From Dryocosmus kuriphilus (taxonomy: Eukaryota > Arthropoda > Insecta > Hymenoptera > Cynipidae): a stretch of 64,000 nucleotides of DNA. The translations under genes were made by a program, and so were the position numbers. The notes under the pieces were generated by a model. The model worked only from the letters and a program-made list of their open reading frames with translations. It made no database searches and was not told the origin of the DNA. How positions within the stretch are numbered: the stretch's first letter is position 1; every line of letters starts with the position of its first letter. Location of the stretch: assembly GCA_038277395.1 (NCBI GenBank), contig CM076193.1:70760252-70824251 (forward strand), read 5' to 3'. This document shows positions 20,470-33,290 of this stretch, piece by piece.

Positions 20470-21691
20470 ATGGAAAACACAATTGAGGAATCAGTCAAAG
20501 TCCAAGAACCAAAACTGGAAGTTCCTAGCAAACAAAATCGAGAAAAAAAATTGCATGCAAAAATACTGACGCAAATGGAGTTCTACTTTGGACGTCAAAA
20601 CTTGAGTAAAGACAGATATCTGGCAGAACTCATCGGCCAGGATCCCTGTAAATATAAAAATAATATTTCCTGTGTTCTAATTTTTTTTTTAAATTATAAC
20701 TGTTTTGTGTTGTGTTTTAGGGGTGGATCTGAAATTTTTTACTTCTTTTAAAAAGATAAAAATTTTGGCAACGGATGTGAGCAGAATAGCTAAGGCTTTA
20801 AAGAAATCGACGAAGCTGCAAATTTCTGAAGATCGTACGAAAGTTCGACGTATAACTCCAATCCAGGTAAAAGAGGTGACAGAAGAAAGAGTGGAAACTG
20901 ACAACTGTAAAGAACCTGATTCAAAGAAAGACATAAAGTCACGAATACCTCAAAAAAAGAAAGGAAAGGAAAAACGGGTTTTTATTGACGAAACTGTAAA
21001 AGTGAATGAAGGAGTAGAAGATTCGAAGAAAAGTGGAAAGAAAAGATATGACATTGGCACAGAAAGTGATCGACTTGACTTCGTATCAAACCCTTGTAAA
21101 GAGAAGAAAGAACACAGAGGAGGCAGAAAATGAAGAAAATCAAATTCCGAGAGTTTAAATGCGTCTGATGGAAATTATGAACTTCTTGGTAATGATTCAT
21201 CTGCGCTCGAATCTGATAACAAACGTAGAAAAATAAAGTATGGCCCTTCCAAAATAGAACCAAAGAAACAATCAAGTCAAAAAATAAAAGGCCTACCTGA
21301 AGCAGACATTTTCAAAATTAAAAAAAAACGACAGAAAAGCGATTCTAAGGCAGTAGTCGCGAACGATAAAGGCCGAAGTTATAAAAATGTAAATATAGAG
21401 GAGAAAAAAGTAAAAAAATCCAATTCTAAGTCGAGGTAGCAAGCTCAACAACCTTCTGATACGGTAAACGTACAGAAGGAAAAGAAGAGAAAGCGTATAT
21501 ATAATCGGTCGACACGCGAAGAGGATATTGACACTCAGGACACAGCATTAGAAATTATGGCGAAAAGACAGTTGGAACTATCTACGAATAAAGATTTTGA
21601 GATTGAGAGGGGCAAAATAGAGCAGAATTCAGAAAGAATGACCGTCAACATTGAGATGGAGGCTCCCTGCTGCGATCCTCAAAACTTAAAA
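20470..21691 (+). pseudogene. LARP7-like gene: La module exons, two in-frame stops
   Basis: Exon 1 (20470-20647) starts with ATG and encodes the first half of a La motif, including KILTQMEFYFGRQNLSKDRY. A donor (CCCT|gtaaat) and acceptor (ttttag|GGGTGG) remove a 73-bp intron. Exon 2 (20721-21691) completes the winged-helix La motif (VDLKFFTSFKKIKILATDV, then RIAKALKKST and RTKVRRI). LARP7 proteins bind the 3' end of 7SK RNA through this module. Exon 2 then stays in one frame, Lys/Glu-rich, to a donor at 21692 but contains TGA at 21131-21133 and TAG at about 21437. I do not see the RRM expected after the La motif. Either the gene is decaying or the assembly has errors. Confidence 0.7.
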
Positions 21692-22041
21692 GTAAGTCCC
21701 CAATTATTATTCATTCAAGCTTTGACAATTATTTTGCCTCCATCGTATTTTAAACCCTAAGCGAGGTCTAGCATATTCGGTTTTCGTCTCCGAGATGAAA
21801 CGAAAATCTCGTCCAGTTTTATTTCAGTTTCAGGTGAAAAATGCAATGTGTATATACATATGAGAAAGCTAAAATTTCTTTAAATATCAAGGGTTTAAGT
21901 CTTTCGAGACTGTTTTATTAAATATAGAAAATGTTTATCGCCAACAGATTCTGCAACTTGAAGTGAAAGACCTGCCTGATTTAAAATTGATTCGGTCCAT
22001 AGTTTTAGTGATGCAAAATCAATATAATTTCCTTTCTTTAG

Positions 22042-22236
22042 GTTGCTATTATCACAATGGGAGGTGAACGTGAGGTAGATGAAAATCCACTTAAAGGGCG
22101 CAGGTATAAGTTACACTTGGATCCCAATTTCGCAAAACGGATGGTTTGTCGTCGAACGGAATCAAGGTGGAATACCAGAGCAGCAACTTCAGAAAAAAAT
22201 CGTATGTTTTCAACTTTACCAAATTTTATCATTTAA
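22042..22236 (+). CDS. Candidate downstream exon of the LARP7-like gene
   Basis: A good acceptor (tttcctttctttag) ends at 22041 and an open frame of 64 codons follows to TAA at 22234-22236. The phase matches the preceding donor at 21692. The peptide contains ENPLKGRRYKLHLDPNFAKR. I cannot match it to a known LARP7 domain, so its membership in this gene rests on phase and proximity alone. Confidence 0.35.
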   Translation, partial: VAIITMGGEREVDENPLKGRRYKLHLDPNFAKRMVCRRTESRWNTRAATSEKNRMFSTLPNFII

Positions 22237-23033
22237 AATGTACAGCGTCTGATAATCTCATTAATTTTAATTTGATACTGGAATTAAAATACTTTTTAAA
22301 AAAATTACTAGAATTAAAAAAATATATATTTAAATGACTCAGTTAAAAAAACGCTTCCTTTGAGGAAGCAAAAGTAAGGGTAACTGAAATACGTACCTGA
22401 TAAAATATTACTTTTAGTTATTCGTCATGTGAGGTGCTTGTAGCTTCTAAAATATTAAAAATTGTAGGCTTCCAGGTGAAAATTTTCTTCACTACACAAC
22501 ACCTTCTTATCGTGTCCACGACTTTATTTTATATGCATTTTACATAAAATGTATTCTATATTAAATATAAAGGACGTTTTTATTATACACTATAAAAAAT
22601 AAACACACAAAAATTATGTTATAAAATTGTTCACAATTTCAATCAGTGCAATACGAAGAGAATACGAAGTAAAATTAAAAATATATACTTACCTAATAAA
22701 TTTGTAGATTTGAAGCAAAAAACGCGTTTAGGTTATAGTAGAAACATTTTTTTAACTACACATAAGTAGTATAACAAGAGGGCTTCTGCCCCACCCACGA
22801 CAAGCTTCGCGCTGTCGCCGACAGATGGCGCCACTACTCCATGTCCGCGCTAAGTATCAACAGTCGGTGTTACCCTGAGTCGGTAAGGCAGGGTTCCACG
22901 CAAACAAAGTTATTTTCTCACCGGTAGATGGCACCAATGTCCGTTATCGGCAGTATCGGTAAAGTAGGAATGTTGAGGTAGGTATTTACCATTTGTAGCA
23001 CCACTACAAGCTTTGCGTGAACACCACATTCCT
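22237..23033. other. Intergenic, with fragments of a dispersed repeat
   Basis: I see no gene. The part from about 22780 on carries words such as atgtccgcgctaagt and gccgacagatggcgcc, which recur in whole or part near 11860, 33030 and 33530. It is therefore a fragment of the dispersed sequence that also borders the giant palindrome. Confidence 0.45.
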
Positions 23034-25120
23034 TATTATTATTAAGGTTATGTATTAAAATTTACTTCTCGAAAATTCTCTCTCTTTCACTCTCCATCGG
23101 TTTGTATACTAAAATATAAGAGCATAGATTCAATGGGATGCAGGTTCAAACGTGTTTTCCCCTCCCTCTAGCGCTGAACCCATTATTGTGATGTCATTGA
23201 TCCTAGAAGTTTAAAGGCGCGAGAAATTCATCTCCATTTATTTCGGCAGGCACACGATGCAGGTTTGAACACGCTTTCCCCCTCTCTCTCACCCTAGCGC
23301 TGACCTCATTATGGGTGTGAGAAGGAACGGATGGGTAAAGGAAGAGTCTCGTGACATTACGCAAGATAACGTAATAATTTAAAATCTCAAAATAATCAGA
23401 TATTGAAAAACAACAATTGTGCTCAAGAAATGCAATCACTTTTTCCTCTTGTAAAATGCCATACTGTTGAATAAAAACTCGAAAATCTCAAAATAATCAG
23501 ATATTGGAAAACAACAACTGTGCTCAAGAAATGCAATCACTTTTTCTCTTGTAAAATTTCATACTCCTGAATCAAAACTCAAAAATCTGAAAACAATCAG
23601 ATATTGAAAAACAAAAATTGTGCTCAAGAATGCAATCACTTTTTCCTCTTGTAAAATTCCATACTGCTGAACCAAACTCGAAAATCTCAAAATAATCAGA
23701 TATTGAAAAACAACAATTATACTCAAGAAATGCAATCGCTTTTTCCTCTTGTATAATTCCGTACTCTTGAACCAAAACTCGAAAATCTCAAAATAATCAG
23801 ATATTAAAAAACAACAATTGTGCTCAAGAAATGCAATCGCATTTTCCTCTTGTATAATTCCGTACTCCTGAAACAAAACTCGAAACTCTCAAAATAATCA
23901 GATATTGAAAAACAATGATGAAGAAAAATCAATCACTTTTCCCTGAAGTGTGTGTCAGAATACATTCCTTATTACTATTTAGTTTATGTATTTTAATTTA
24001 CTTCTCAAATATTCTATCTCTCTCACTCTCCATCAGCTTCCTCTCACCGCCTTCCGCTTTCCCTCCCACCCGCCCCTCAGTTTGTATACTAAAATATAAG
24101 AGCATAGATTCAATGGGATGCAGGTTCAAACATGTTTTCCCCCTCTCTCTAGCGCTGACCCCATTATTGTGATCTCATTGATCCTAGAAGTTTAAAGGCG
24201 CGAGAATTCATCTCCATTTATTTCGGCAGGCACACGATACAGGCTTGAACGCGCTTTCCCCCTCTCTCTTCCCCTAGCGCTGACCTCATTATGGGTGTGA
24301 GAAGGAACGGATGGGTAAAGGGAGAGTCTCGTCACATTACGCAAGATGATGTAATAATTTAAAATCTCAAAATAATCAGATATTGAAAAACAACAATTGT
24401 GCTCAAGAAATGCAATCACTTTTTCCTCTTGTTAAATTCCATACTGCTGAATCAAAACTCGAAAATCACAAAATAATCAGATATTGAAAAAAAACAATTG
24501 TGCTCAAGAAATGCAATCACTTTTTCCTCTTGTAAAATTCCGTACAGCTGAATCAAAACTCGAAAATCTCAAAATAATCAGATATTGAAAACCAACAATT
24601 GTGCTCAAGAAATGCAATCACTTTTTCCTCTTGTACAATTCCATACTACTGAATCAAAACTCGAAAATCTCAAAATAATCAGATATTGAAAAACAACAAT
24701 TGTGCTCAAGAAATGCAATCACTTTTTCCTCCTGTAAAATTCCATACTGCTGAATCAAAACTCGAAAATTTCAAAATAATCAGATTTTGAAAAACAACAA
24801 TTGTGCTCAAGAAATGCAATCACTTTTTCCTCTTGTATAATTCCGTACTCCTGAACCAAAACTCGAAAATCTCAAAATAATCAGATATTGAAAAACAACA
24901 ATTGTGCTCAAGAAATGCAATCACATTTTCCTCTTGTATAATTCCGTACTCCTGAAACAAAACTCGAAAATCTCAAAATAATCAGATCTTGAAAAACAAT
25001 GATGAAGAAAAATCAATCACTTTTCCCTGTAGTGTGTGTCAGAATACATTCCTTATTACTATTTAGTTTATTTATTTTAATTTACTTCTCGAATATTCTA
25101 TCCCTCTCACTCTCCATCAG
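23034..25120. repeat. Large direct duplication (unit about 0.95-1.1 kb)
   Basis: The sequence beginning acattccttattactattta occurs at about 23030, 23962 and 25045. The first two are followed by the same ordered content: ctctctcactctccatc, gtttgtatactaaaatataa, gcatagattcaatgggatgc, cattatgggtgtgagaagga, then the 101-bp satellite. The third start leads directly into the giant inverted repeat. Confidence 0.8.
23370..25000. repeat. 101-bp satellite arrays (about 6 and 7 copies)
   Basis: Units contain tctcaaaataatcagatatt, then gctcaagaaatgcaatcact and tttttcctcttgtaaaattc. Starts near 23389, 23490, 23591, 23690, 23791 and 23891 give a period of about 101 bp; a second array at 24368, 24469, 24571, 24672, 24773, 24873 and 24974 has the same period. 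Open frames on the minus strand here are artefacts of the repeat. One further unit lies inverted at about 33400-33500. Confidence 0.9.
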
Positions 25121-25633
25121 CTTCTGCAAAATTAATCAGTAATCAAAAGCCGGTGATGGTTCGTGGCAATGCTGAACGTCTGTAAAATTAGACAGTATGC
25201 GACAGGCTATGATGGTTTGTGTCTGTGCTAAAATGTCATTCAATCAATAACAAAGTACGGTGGGTTGCTGACATTGGACTTCTGTAACCACTTGGAGTAT
25301 TTATGATGTATATAGAACCTTCTATAACTTTAAAATAAAGAGGGAGATATATTAATAAACAAAGATAGTACGTACATTAGTTGGGGATATATACAAACCC
25401 ATACTAATAATAATAATAATAATATTAATAATAATAATAATCCCAAGTCATATAAAATACTGCAATACCAGAATGCATTTTATTGATGGTTTTACGATTT
25501 GTAGCACCACTTTAAATCAGTGCGTTTATCTGTTTATGTTACATACGTAATATAGTATCAACATTCCCGAAACTTGAGATAAAAAGGGACATGCATTTTA
25601 TTAACAGGTTTCACACTCGTTCTTCTTTAAAGG

Positions 25634-25667
<34 letters not shown>

Positions 25668-28019
25668 ATTTTACGACATAGCAATTTACCTGTCATGATT
25701 TGAAGATTTTGCGTACAATAAAAAAAGAAGTCTCTCTGTTCTTCTTAGGTTGCAGTTATGTCGTCTAAAAAAATATTTTACTTAATTGTTGAAAAATTTT
25801 AAGTTCAATAATGAAAGTAAGAATTACGTTTTCCAAACTCTTTCAAAATATTACATCGTATCCCCAAAATGCTATAACATCATCTGAGAGATCATTAGTA
25901 TTATACGTAAACAATAAATTCTCAATTTTACAGAAATTTTGCATGGTTAATAATGTGATTCTTGGGAAAAGGGTTAATGTCCATGCTAAAGAGTAAAATA
26001 ATTAGAAGAGCAATTGTACAGCTCAGAATATGTAAAAAATAATTTAAAGTCATTTCTGTGTATTTGCGAGATCTCTCACAATGTGATTTTAGAGATTAAA
26101 ATAAGTGTATCATGTTTGACCTACTCTTGGTGTCACACAAAATATGAAGTCAGCTTCCTGTCAACAAATATCAAAGAGAAATTTGCTAAGGAATTATAGT
26201 TACTGAAAAAGCAAAGAGATAACTGGAGATGAGTGACACATACCTATGGAATGTATAAACAGTAAATTTGTTGATAAAGTCAAAGACCAACCAATGTAAG
26301 TCTTACGTTTTACGAAATTCTTCGAAAATTATTACAACATATCCCCTAAGATGCTATAACATAGATTTAAAGTGTTTTAAGTAATGCGTTTGTCAGTAGT
26401 AATCGAGGAGTGAACCTATTCTACAAATCTGAATTATTTATCCAACTATTGTGAGAAGCATCAAATCTTAACCTATTTACAAACGGTCTATTTCCCAGCT
26501 CTATTACTTTTTTTCCGATAGATAAATATCGAAATGCTTGACTTTTGAAAGTGCTTCTAAGTAACTGATTAAATATTTCTTATTTGATTTTACTATAAAT
26601 AGCTCTGTTGTCCAATCTGGATGCATGAAATTTCTCAAAACTTGATTATATTTACTGAGGAGGAAGAGGAGGTTGTGGTTAAATAAAATACTCAAAATTT
26701 TCATTCAGTGATTACAAACCTTAGACCATCGGTTATAGAAAAGTCTAAAACTAAAATGAGTCTCTTATATTTTTTCTTTTATAATAACCAAAATGATCGG
26801 TTATAAGAAATTAAGACGAACTATTATATATCATAAACAAGTACCTATAATGTTTAAAAATCACATGGAATTTAACTTATTAAAGGAACTATATATTTAT
26901 TTATAGAAAGACATTGCACACTTAGTACCATGTTGGGTCTATTTTATCAGGTTTTATAAATTAACGAGATAAAACTTACAATCACATTTATATTACATGT
27001 GTTAATTCTACTATTGGAAATCATAAACTATCTTTTAAGCTGTTAAAGAATCATCTAATAAAAATCTTATTTAATAACGCTAGCCTCTCTTATTTCATTA
27101 AGATTGCAATTATTTCAATGCGTTATTCCTGTTTCAGGTAACCGCAATCAATCTACCAAATAAATCAGCTACACAAATTTTATAATCCACTGTAAGCAAC
27201 TTTGAAATAATCTTTAACAAAACAGAGTAATATGTTAAAAACCCAATTCATTCAACTGAAACCTTGCAATAATAACATGATTAGAGAAGTATTGAAGATA
27301 TTGAAATCAATCATTGACAATGAAAAAATATTTTTCTTAGGTCAACATTGAACTCTGTTTAAAATAAATCTACTTCAGGAGATAAAAGATACGAACTATA
27401 TGAATAATAAATAGATTTGTACTATTTATTTCTATACTAATTAGAAAAAACGATTGATTTGTTGCATACAAGTACAAAGATTTTTGTTCAATGATATTAA
27501 AAGTGAAATTAATCTCAGTTAACTATTGAAATATATGAGGAAGAGGAGGTTTCGGGGAGGATTATTTCGTAGTTGAAACAAGTAGATACTGAAAAATGTT
27601 AGATTCAATTATTGCACACTCTAAGTCATATGTTAAAGCTTTAAAAGGTGAGCTGATCCTCTCTTGCACTAACTAAAATGAATTCAGGGGAGAGAAATGA
27701 AGAAGAATTACACATACATTTTGAAAATTAGTTTTATTTAATTAATTGCAATATAATAAATGTAAAGAACTACATATAACATTTTATATGTGATTCTTAA
27801 GTTATAAGTACAGGAAATATTAAATCCAATAATTCAAATGTTAATTCAACAATTAAAAATATTGAGCCAGCAGTTGTTCAAGTTTTTACACCAATTAATA
27901 AGAATATTATCATTCAATAATTCCAACCTCTCTTAGTTCATTAATGGTTGCAATTATTTTAAGCGACTTATTTCTGTTTTTTTTTTTTTGGGATTGTGAA
28001 AGTGAGTGCAAAAATTCGA

Positions 28020-28180
28020 CCGATTTATTAGGATCATAGAATCCGCCAGCGATAGTTTGCTCTTGATAGTCCTTGTGCTTGTACGCCGCTGGATTGTTGG
28101 ATATAACTTAAGTGACAGTGAATATCTCTCTTTTCCAGTTGGGAGGTGTATACTTTAATTTACCTTCATAATAATTTACG
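28020..28180 (-). pseudogene. Polinton-type integrase tail, left-arm copy (truncated)
   Basis: This is the reverse-complement counterpart of the right-arm fragment at 29189-29415. It encodes the segment from TPPNWKREIFTV to TIAGGFY and is then cut off by the left-arm deletion. See the right-arm entry for the assignment. Confidence 0.6.
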
Positions 28181-29188
28181 TCTAGAGTTTATTACATAAC
28201 GCCATATACATAGAGATATGTCGATTGCGCAGGCGGAAAGTTATTGTCACATGAAACATAACCTCTAATCATGAAACAAAAACCGAGTCGCCATTTTTTT
28301 TTACGTAGATGACGCCAGTATAGCTGTAAGGGTTCTGCAACTCAGTCGGTAAGACGAGAGAGCTTTCATACCATTTTTCCTCTTCCAATGTTCCCTGAAA
28401 TTTCATAATTACAATCTGTTCAATCAAATCATACCATTTTCCCTGTTCCAACTCTAAAAATACTCCCTAAAATTTAAAAATCACAATTTGGGCAATCGAA
28501 TCACACCATTTTCCCTGTACCAACTCTAAAAACGTTACCTGAAATTTCAAAATTACAATTTGTTCAATCAAATCATACTATTTTCCCTGTTCCAACTCTA
28601 AAAACGTTGCCCTGAAATTTATTTTCTCCCTTTCCAGCTAATAAAACTGAGGACAATATTTTCCCCCTCTCCAGCTGATAAAACTCAGGACAATTTTTTT
28701 TTCCCCCTTTCCAGCTGATAAAGCTGAGCAGTATGAGGACAAGGCGGATGAGGACTATGAGCTTGCACATGGTCCTCATCCACCTCATACTGCTCAGTTT
28801 TATCAGCTGGAAAGGGGAAAAAAAGATTGTCCTGAGTTTTATCAGCTGGAGAGGGGGAAAATATTGTCCTCAGTTTTATTAGCTGGAAAGGGGGAAAATA
28901 AATTTCAGGGCAACGTTTTTAGAGTTGAAACAGGGAAAATAGTATAATTTGATTGAACAAATTGTAATTTTGAAATTTCAGGGAACATTGGAAGAGGAAA
29001 AATGGTATGAAAGCTCTCTCGTCTTACCGACTAAGTTGCAGAACCCTTACAGCTATACTGGCGTCATCTACGTAATAAAATATGGCGACTCGGTTTTTGT
29101 TTCATGATTAGAGGTTATGTTTCATGTGACAATAACTTTACGCCTGCGCAATCGACATCTCTCTATGTATATGGCGTTATGTAATAAA

Positions 29189-29415
29189 TTCTAGACGTAA
29201 ATTATTATGAAGGTAAATTAAAGTATACACCTCCCAACTGGAAAAGAGAGATATTCACTGTCACTCAAGTTATATCCAACAATCCAGCGGCGTACAAGCA
29301 CAAGGACTATCAAGAGCAAACTATCGCTGGCGGATTCTATGAACAGGAAATTTTCAAAGAGAAGCATCCAGACGTATACCTTGTGGAAAAAAATAATCAA
29401 GAAACGTGTCAATAA
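29189..29415 (+). pseudogene. C-terminal fragment of a Polinton-type integrase
   Basis: An open stretch of about 75 codons contains YTPPNWKREIFTVTQV, then TIAGGFYEQEIFKEKHPDVY and LVEK. From memory, this matches the C-terminal SH3-like part and the start of the chromodomain of retroviral-type integrases found in arthropod Polintons, where 'NWxxEIFxV' and 'GxFYEQEL...PDVYLVEK' are conserved. The catalytic core is absent; stops lie just upstream, and the frame ends in TAA (29413-29415), with a shifted remnant of the chromodomain after it. It is evidence for a second Polinton relic, in the palindrome. Confidence 0.65.
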
Positions 29416-29467
29416 AGTATATGTAAAGTGGCTAGGCTTGACATATCAGACATGTAATCAATTTTTG

Positions 29468-29602
29468 TGCAATGTTGAGCCAACGTTGAACCAACGTTGA
29501 AGCAACGTTGAACCAACGTTGAATTAACGTTGGCTTAACGCTTATTCAACTTTGGTTTGACGTCGACTCAACGTTTGTTTAACATCGATTCAACGTATGC
29601 GC
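29468..29602. repeat. 12-bp CAACGTTG repeat array
   Basis: The word ccaacgttgaa recurs every 12 bp with small changes (29478-29530) and then decays (cttaacgcttattcaac, gactcaacgtttgtttaac). The core CAACGTTG is self-complementary. The array lies within the part of the right arm that the left arm lacks. The same core recurs in the MITE at 56044-56694. Confidence 0.75.
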
Positions 29603-29976
29603 TTCCGCCTTGTTCAGAATTTCCCGACATGTCAGACTAGTGTAGGTACTGCATTATGTTGGAATATACAAACACTATTTTAAATCCTAATGGATATGTG
29701 GCAAATGCTTGTGATATACATATTAACCATTAGTTAATCATTAGTCAGGTTAATCTTTAAAAGTAAAAACGTTTTCCAAATGTCTAATCATTATTTTTTT
29801 ATTTTCAATGACAGATGATGAAAATAGGTGTAAAAAGTAAAAAAATATTAACATCTACATTTTGCTGTCATTATTTGAGCAGATGTCTACAGAATAGGAC
29901 TACTATATAATTTACCACTCTGGTTTTCTCGAAGATTCTAGAAGATTCTGTGCTCATGCACAATGAATGGAGGTAA

Positions 29977-30288
29977 TTGGAATCACAAGATGAAAATGAA
30001 AAAGAAGAATTTGATCAACATGATAACTCACCATCCATGATAATCAATAATGATGCTGATGATGATGGTAACAATAACGAAGATGGTGATGATGATGATG
30101 AAGATGCTGTTAAAAATGACTTTCCTCTAGAATATATAGAAGCAAAATGTTCACATTACTGGGCAGATCGTAATAAATTGGTCGCTCATTTGCACTCACT
30201 TTCACAATCCCAAAAAAAAACAGAAATAAGTCGCTTAAAATAATTGCAACCATTAATGAGCTAAGAGAGGTTGGAATTATTGAATGAT
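29977..30288 (+). pseudogene. Acidic ORF fragment in the palindrome right arm
   Basis: A frame of 88 codons, with no ATG at its beginning, is rich in Asp, Glu and Asn (HDNSPSMIINNDADDDG, then a DGDDDDEDA run). It continues with NKLVAHLHSLSQSQ. After an A-rich run a one-base shift leads into KIIATINELREVGIIE and a stop near 30286. The last segment is also present in the left arm. The sharply defined C-terminus suggests a real transposon-encoded protein, possibly the product next to integrase in a Polinton, but I cannot name it. Confidence 0.4.
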
Positions 30289-30289
30289 A

Positions 30290-32800
30290 ATATTCTTATT
30301 AATTGGTGTAAAAACTTGAACAACTGCTGGCTCAATATTTTTAATTGTTAAATTAACATTTGAATTATTGGATTGAACATTTCCTGTACTTATAACTTAA
30401 GAATCACATATAAAATGTTATATGTAGTTCTTTACATTTATTATATTGCAATTAATTAAATAAAACTAATTTTCAAAATGTATGTGTATTTCTTCTTCAT
30501 TTCTCTCCCCTGAATTCATTTTAGTTAGTGCAAGAGAGGATCAGCTCACCTTTTAAAGCTTTAACATATGACTTAGAGTGTGCAATAATTGAATCTAACA
30601 TTTTTCAGTATCTACTTGTTTCAACTACGAAATAATCCTCCCCAAAACCTCCTCTTCCTCATATATTTCAATAGTTAACTGAGATTAATTTCACTTTTAA
30701 TATCATTGAACAAAAATCTTTGTACTTATATGCAAGAAATCAATCATTTTTTCTAATTAGTATAGGAGTTAATAGTACAAATCTATTTATTATCATCATA
30801 TAGTTCGTCTTTTTTATTTCTTGAAGTAGATTTATTTTAAACAGAGTTCAATGTTGACCTAAGAAAAATATTTTTTCATTGTCAATAATTGATTTCAATA
30901 TCTTCAATACTTCACTAATCATGATATTATTGCAAGGTTTCAGTTGAATGAATTGGGTTTTTAACATATTACTCGGTTTTGTTAAAGATTATTTCAAAGT
31001 AGCTTACAGTGGATTATAAAATTTATGTAGCTGATTTATTTGGTAGATTGATTGCGGTTACCTGAAACAGGAATAACGCATTGAAATAATTTCAATCTTA
31101 ATGAAATAAGAGAGGGTAGCGTTATTAAATAAGATTTTTATTAGATGATTCTTTAACAGCTTAAAAGATAGTTTATTATTTCCAATAGTAGAATTAACAC
31201 ATGTAATATAAATGTGATTGTAAGTTTTATCTCGTTAATTTATAAAACCTGTTAAATAGATCCAACATGGTACTAAGTGTGCAATGTCTTTCTATAAAAT
31301 AATATATAGTTCCTTTAATAAGTTAAATTCAATGTGATTTTTAAACATTATAGGTACTTGTTTATGATATATAATAATTCATCTTAATTTCTTTTAACCG
31401 AACTCATTTTGGTTATTATAAAAGAAAAAATGTAAGAGACTCATTTTAGTTTTAGACTTTCCTATAACCGATGGTCTAAGGTTTGTAATCACTGAATGAA
31501 AATTTTGAGTATTTTATTTAACCACAACCTCCTCTTCCTCCTCAGTATATATAATCAAGTTTTGAGAAATTTCATGCATCCAGATTGGACAACAGAGCTA
31601 TTTATAGTAAAATCAAATAAGAAATATTGAATCAGTTACTTAGAAGCACTTTCAAAAGTCAAGCATTTCGATATTTATCTATCGGAAAAAAAGTAATAGA
31701 GCTGGGAAATAGACCGTTTGTAAATAGGTTAAGATTTGATGCTTCTCACAATAGTTGGATAAATAATTCAGATTTGTAGAATAGGTTCACTCCTCGATTA
31801 CTACTGACAAACGCATTACTTAAAACACTTTAAATCTATGTTATAGCATCTTAGGGGATATGTTGTAATAATTTTCGAAGAATTTCGTAAAACGTAAGAC
31901 TTACATTGGTTGGTCTTTGACTTTATCAACAAATTTACTGTTTATACATTCCATAGGTATGTGTCACTCATCTCCAGTTATCTCTTTGTTTTTTCAGTAA
32001 ATATAATTCCTTAGCGAATTTCTCTTTGATATTTGTTGACAGGAAGCTGACTTCATATTTTGTGTGACACCAAGAATAGGTCAAACATGATACACTTATT
32101 TTAATCTCTAAAATCACATTGTGAGAGATCTCGCAAATACACAGTAATGACTTTCAATTATTTTTTACATATTCTGAGCTGTACAATTGCTCTTCTAATT
32201 ATTTTACTCTTTAGCATGGACATTAACCCTTTTCCCAAGAATCACATTATTAACCTTGCAAAATTTCTGTAAAATTGAGAATTTATTGTTTAGGTATAAT
32301 ACTAATGATCTCTCAGATGATGTTATAGCATTTTGGGGATACGATGTAATATTTTGAAAGAGTTTGGAAAACGTAATTCTTACTTTCATTATTGAACCTA
32401 AAATTTGTCAACAATTAAGTAAAATATTTTTTTAGACGACATAACTGCAACCTAAGAAGAACAGAGAGACTTCTTTTTTTATTGTACGCTAAATCTTCAA
32501 ATCATGACAGGTAAATTGCTATATCGAAAAATAAGAAAGAGAGAGAGAGAGAGAGAGCGAGAGTGGCCTTTAAAGAAGAACGAGTGTGAAACCTGTTAAT
32601 AAAATGCATGTCACTTTTTATCTCAAGCTTCGGGAATGTTGATACTATATTACGTATTTAACATAAACAGATAAACGCACTTATTTAGAGTGGTGCTACA
32701 AATCGTAAAACCTTCAATAAAATGCATTCTGATATTGCAGTATTTTATATGACTTGGGATTATTATTATTATTAATATTATTATTATTATTATTATGGGT
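30290..32800. other. Palindrome right arm, no recognised gene
   Basis: AT-rich sequence mirrored at about 25,400-27,940. One open frame of 61 codons conserved in both arms (25811-25996 plus, 32204-32389 minus, with three residue changes) begins MKVRITFSKLFQNITSYPQN. A related DNA segment follows about 480 bp further in, so it is part of an old duplication. No function is suggested. Confidence 0.4.
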
Positions 32801-32949
32801 TTGTATATATCCCCAACTAATGTACGTACTATCTTTGTTTATTAATATGTCTCCCTCTTTATTTTAAAGTTATAGAAGGTTCTATGTACATCATAAATAC
32901 TCCAAGTCGTTACAGAAATCCAATGTCAGCAACCCACCGTACTTAGTTA

Positions 32950-33290
32950 TTGATTGAATGACATTTTAGCACAGACGCGAACCATCATCATCGTCTGTTG
33001 ATAAATGATTGTTTTCAACATAAACTTAGCGCGGACATGAACCACCATCGTCTCTCAGTTGCTGATTAATTTTACAGACACTCAGCACGTATTTTAGCAT
33101 GGACACAAACCCTCATCACACTGATTGAATGAGTATTTAGCACAGATACGAACCGTCATCGCACTGATTAATTTAGCACAGACACAAACCATCATAGCCT
33201 GTCGCATACTGTCTAATTTTACAGACGTTCAGCATTGACACGAACCATCATCGACTTTTGATTACTGATTAATTTTGCAGAAGCTGATGG
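32950..33290. repeat. Irregular minisatellite at the palindrome right end
   Basis: Five or six units share the form ttagcacagacacgaaccatcat, interspersed with ctgattaattttacagac, with spacings of about 35-65 bp. The left arm has fewer units (25125-25230). Confidence 0.6.

Noticed and set aside
23203..24419. Minus-strand frames with repeated CCFSISDYFEI peptides
   Set aside because: Translation of the 101-bp satellite, not a repeat protein.
23370..25000. CRISPR-like regular spacing of repeats
   Set aside because: Units are contiguous 101-bp satellites with no unique spacers, in a eukaryotic context.
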